Shown here: positions 59,701 through 64,000 of the stretch, in pieces
Layout: the number at the start of each line of letters is the position of its first letter
How positions within the stretch are numbered: position 1 is the first letter of the stretch
Source of the DNA: Antitrichia curtipendula
Lineage: Eukaryota; Streptophyta; Bryopsida; Hypnales; Leucodontaceae
Reading direction: 5' to 3'
NCBI GenBank assembly: GCA_951230915.1
Contig: OX579636.1
Span: forward strand, 46,255,912-46,319,911
DNA length: 64,000 nucleotides
Notes under the pieces: model-generated
Told to the model about the DNA's origin: nothing
Database searches by the model: none
Seen by the model: the letters and a program-made list of their open reading frames with translations, nothing else
Made by a program: the position numbers and the translations under genes

Positions 59701-62700
59701 CCTCAGTGGGTGGGGAGACTTTAGCAGTCATATCCTTGTGTCAAAGATCCAACAAAATGGTGACTAGATGTAGACCTTCTACAATAGGTTTGGTGCCAAG
59801 GAAGATGGAATTAAGGCCGATTGAGAGGGTTGTTGGCTTGGAATAGGAACGGACTATAAAGTGGCCAAGGCTTGCTAGTGGCAAAAAAGTTTTTTATTTG
59901 TTTTTCCATACTATCCATTTATGTCTACGTTGCCTAGCTCTATGCCTTCAATTCCTCGCCAAAGTATAGGGCATCCGTGATTTGTTTTTCCATTTCTATG
60001 CCCTCTTTTAAAAGGTTGGATATCTCTCTAGCCTTGTAAAGATGAGATTTCCATCATTGCATGGTACTAGAACTGGTGCCATACTGGTTAAGCCGTACCA
60101 ATACTGGCACCCAAATTTCGATGTTCGGGACCAAATGACAACACATCCTTCCCTAAATTCCTCTTTTTGAGACCAGACAACATCACATTTTCCCTCAAAT
60201 TCCTCTGATCAAGTGTTGGCAATTCCTCGTCCTTCCCCAAATTATTTTTATAGAGTACAGGCGATTCCTGGTCCTCCCTTAAATTCCTCTAATCAGATGC
60301 AAGCAACTCTTTGTCTTCCCCTGAATCCTTCTAATTAGGTGTACGCAACTCCTTATCCTCCCCTGATAAAGTGTAGGCGATTCTTTGTCTTCACCCAAAT
60401 TCCTCTAATTGGGTGCAAGCAACCCCTCGTCCTTCTCCAAAACCCTATAACCGGAAGAAGTCAACTTGTTGTCCTATCCAATATCCAACATGTCTTCCTC
60501 ATCCCCACAGACTCCCAAACTTTGAAGCTCCTCCCCCTACGTTCTTCTAGCAACCTCTTGACTACCAACATGGAAAAACAAGGTCTGCTTTTAATGGCGG
60601 AGAAATAGAAGTCAATATGGACGCCTTGATGTATAGAGGTTGCAAATACTTGGCTAAATAGGACAAATTCAAATGCAAGAAATCATTCATATCCAAGTAA
60701 CCAATCGAGGGCATATACACTTGGTGCTTTGTCATTGATCCTTTTTCCACCAAGCCATAGTAGTGTATCCCATACAATTGCAAAAGTTAAGGACAAACAA
60801 GTGTTAGACAACAAGGCAAAAGGGAAGTTATCCTTGAGTCAAGGATAAATTGTAGTCTCTCCAGCCACTATCACAACATACTAAACTAAAGTATAATTCA
60901 TAGGAGCCTTTATCTTCAAGTTGAGGATAAAGGACTAACTCTTCAACAACACAAATTGGTTGCAGGAGCTAGGTTGGAAGATGAAAGAAATTACCCTCGA
61001 GTTGAGAATAAACATACCTTTGCTGCCATGGCGCTTTTGGCCCCTACAAAGATGTCGCCGACGTTTTCCTCAAGCATTGCAAAGTATTGGAGGACTTGGA
61101 AGTAAAACACCATTTGGAGTTTGTATGTCTAAATCCTCCACTTTGCTCCGTTGTTGTACTTTGCTTCATTGTAGTATAGAATATCAATAGGGTGGTTTTC
61201 TGTCTCTACTCTGTTGCATACAATTTCTGCATGTATGTCTCTTTTTTTAAAGAAGATCATATACACATCAGGGGAAACTTTGAAACAACTGGAGATGTTG
61301 TCCATACTCTTTATCCAAGAGGGAATATACACGGACTTCACCAGATCATAGTCCAGCATATCAATCGCCGCAAACTTCTACGCAACTTCAAAGTCTGGAT
61401 TTTGCCTAGAATCCACAGTCAGACCCTCGCTTGTGGCTCTGTCTTTGTAGTGAAGAACTCAAAGAAGGGCTACTGATTCAACGTGTTCTCAAGTAAGGCC
61501 AACATGTCCATGCCTTGGATACTCGCTTAGAGATTAAGGATGGCAAGTTTAAGGGGCCGAATGATGTAATGGTACTCTTCAATGGTGACCAGCATCCTTG
61601 GCTGGACATCCAAGCCTCGAAACTCATACCCTCCTAAAGATTCTTTAAGTTGCTATTTTGACTTCATAAACCTTTCAAACAATGTCGCCTTGTCTGAAAC
61701 TACTCACCAAGATCTTTGGCCCGCTTGAGCTTGGTGTCATTCATCAACCATTTACTAAAAAACAAAGACTTTGGATACAAGAACAAGAAATCCCACGCTG
61801 TAGACAAGAAGTGGTGCCTCTTTTTCCAAGACCTAAAGACATTGAGGTTGGTATCATTGTTCTCATCTTGTAGCTGGAGAATAGATTTTACTGTCATCAA
61901 CTTTTAGTGAATGATTTTCTTTTTTTTCCTACACTCAATCTAGTCTTTCATTTTTTGGTTGTTCGGCACGAAATTTTTTTGTTTTGCCAAAGGACACTTT
62001 TGGGTGCTTCAACCTATGTTCTTTAGTCAAATTTAAGAGGTGATTTGCAAACACTTCAAGGTTGCGGTCCGTAAAGTGATCCAAATGCTTGAAGAATTTT
62101 CTCTTCAAGAAAAACAACTTTTGAGTGAAGTTATCCAAGTCTCGGAAGAGCTATCGCTTGTTGGGTGATCGTTTTGATGAGCTCGCCCTCATGATATTTG
62201 GTAAAGAAGTCTTTCCGGAGTTTCTAGACATCATTATGCACCGTGATGATCATGATCGCACTTTTGAAATTGTTGGGAGCTTTAATATTCTTTCCTTCCT
62301 TCTCTGGATTAACATTTTGGAATTGCTTCAAAATTGCATTGGTGAAACTCAATAAAACCAAAGTTAGACATGAATATATCAATATAGAACACTTGCACAT
62401 TTATCTTTGTTTCAAGAATAATTCGACAAGCGTTAGTATTGATAAGAAAGTCGGCATATGAACTACAAGGAAATAAGTACTGCAACACTTAGCTAGCCCA
62501 ACCACAAAACAACAGCATTACCCTCGAGTCAAAAATAAAAGTTCAAGAGGATAGCTTATCTTCTACTATCCCTCGCTAAGAACGGATGCATTTCTTTGCT
62601 TTACTAGCTCTTCCACCACAAGAGTCAAATGAAGGTAGTTGATCTAGATGTTTTGGGAGCTTATGATCTAGCTCCCCCATGTCAGCTACGCGTGGTCAAG

Positions 62701-63979
62701 GTGATTTGTTAAGTTGTAAAATTGTGAGATGTTCATCAACTTTGATGTATCAAGGGTCCACACAATGTAGACTTTCCATGTTTTGAGTTCTTTTCTAATT
62801 GCTCCTAGCACTTTTTCCTTTGGAGATCTTTAGAAACTTGGATGCTATGTTGACCGTTGATGATTATGAACTTTCCTTTCTTGATCTCCTCCCATTTTTG
62901 CAACAAGTCCTTTAACAATTTGTTTTGATTGTTGATTGGAGTTCAACATAGCCATTGGCGTTTTCTTATGTGACCAAGAGCAATTAGATTGCCCTTCACG
63001 GATTCCAAAATTTTGTCCTCTATTCCGCAAATGACGTACTTGTCTCTTGTATTGATGCATCGGTTGATATGAATGAGTTTGGGATCATGTCCTAATATGT
63101 AGTAGGTTTTGTACTATGACCAAAAGTTCCACTGATGAATCCAAACTGGTCAGTATCATCCTTGGAGGCCTTAGCTTCTGTAGTCTAGACAATATTTGTT
63201 AGAACCAAATCCAAACTTCCAATAGCTACGAAGGGGGTCACTTTTGTCTATCGACGCCTATTGAATCCTTCAATTGTCAAGGACTCCTTTGGTGGGTCCT
63301 GGCATGTTTTTGGAACTTCAATCAAACTTGCCCCTATCCACTTGCTCCACTTTCAGACACAAGGGGTGCTATTCCATTGGCTCCTCCAATAGATTGTCAT
63401 TGCTTCTTCTTTCTTTGCTAGTTTATATGTGGGCAAGGCTTCATATACTATCTAGCATGCTTATCCAACACTATTTAGATGTTTAGGAGCCTTTTGAATT
63501 TGACTTTAGTCATGCTTTCAACCCAAGGCAAGTATTTTGCTACCTTGAATGAGTGGATAAGGTGGTCAATTTTTGAATTTTTGAAGAAGGATTCCACTTC
63601 ATGTATGTTGAACTTGGCCCTTGGGTTGTTGACATTTAAGACTATTGATGGATGTGCTCTCCATCACCGTTGTCTTCTAGTGCCTCTTGTAGCATGATTA
63701 CAATGTAATTGTCACGGATGCCTTCAATGTTTGTCACCTTTTCTTGAGGGTGCCATGTGAAAAAGTTATTGTGGGTCTAAGTCCAATAGCGGAGGTGAAT
63801 GAAGTCTTAGAATTGGTTTATACCAAATGACCATGCAACAACATGCTCTTTGAACTGCTAAAGCTTTCCGTACAAATCTCCCATATTGTCAATAAATGGC
63901 TCCTCTCCAAATGGATTTTCAAATGATTCCATGGAGGGCAAAGTTTTAGTGTAGTCGTATTTGTCAACTCCCGCCATCT
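56750..63979 (-). other. Decayed coding-like block, probably an old mobile element
   Basis: Higher GC than the neighbours, with scattered short frames on the minus strand that stay protein-like across stops. From ATG at about 63979 it reads MAGVDKYDYTKTLPSMESFE before breaking. Pieces at 63060-62845, 62138-61935 and 57500-57234 follow in the same direction. I cannot assign a family; a gag-like or other element gene is possible. No intact gene remains. Confidence 0.35.
60140..60440 (-). repeat. Degenerate ~42-bp tandem repeat encoding a 14-residue unit
   Basis: About seven units of CCCAAATTCCTCTAATCA-type sequence. On the minus strand one frame reads LGEDKE, NLGKDEELPTLDQRNL and similar, so the unit of about 42 bp is a multiple of three and looks like a former protein repeat. 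Confidence 0.6.
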
Positions 63980-64000
63980 TGATGTATCAAGTGTTGTAGA

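Overview
This is nuclear DNA of a land plant. Genes are cut into many short exons with GT-AG introns, there are plant-type telomeric (CCCTAAA)n stretches, and the mobile elements are typical of plants (PIF/Harbinger, Stowaway, a Ty3/gypsy remnant, MITEs). I cannot fix the species. Nothing argues for a particular flowering plant, and a bryophyte or lycophyte is possible.

Four protein genes can be rebuilt exon by exon with consistent phases. (1) 2747-8792 (+) is an 883-residue SNF2 remodeller of the SMARCAD1/ETL1 (Arabidopsis CHR19) type. (2) 18408-23298 (-) is a 499-residue succinate-semialdehyde dehydrogenase in 18 exons. (3) 24060-27428 (+) is a 422-residue Fe(II)/2-oxoglutarate oxygenase of the plant prolyl-hydroxylase-like group, divergent from the SSADH gene across a 761-bp spacer. 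(4) 42486-44424 (+) is a 377-residue selenoprotein-H-like (Rdx) protein in its cysteine form (CKQC), with a long Lys/Ala/Pro/Glu-rich N-terminus.

Layout: 1-2746 is a GC-rich, pyrimidine-rich upstream and leader region of the SNF2 gene. 10327-16190 is a complete but dead PIF/Harbinger transposon with TIRs, a TAA target duplication and a nearby paralogous empty site. 16.2-18.4 kb is repeats. 18.4-27.4 kb is the divergent gene pair. 27.6-39.7 kb is AT-rich with four copies of one ~412-bp MITE family and an LTR-like promoter rich in heat-shock-element-like motifs. 39.7-44.4 kb is the selenoprotein-H-like gene with a compound 5' region. 44.4-64 kb is gene-poor, AT-rich, decayed mobile DNA, including a gypsy integrase remnant, a 564-bp element with 8-bp target duplications and a 568-bp Stowaway element.

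The most unusual feature is that the 5' module of the SNF2 gene (about 1.3 kb, about 98% identical by eye, plus a more diverged tail reaching the SNF2 start codon) occurs again about 39.6 kb away, directly upstream of the selenoprotein-H-like gene. There the SNF2 start exon survives as an 17-codon upstream ORF. An older third copy of part of the module lies just in front of it. Two unrelated genes may therefore share promoter, leader and leader-intron sequence.
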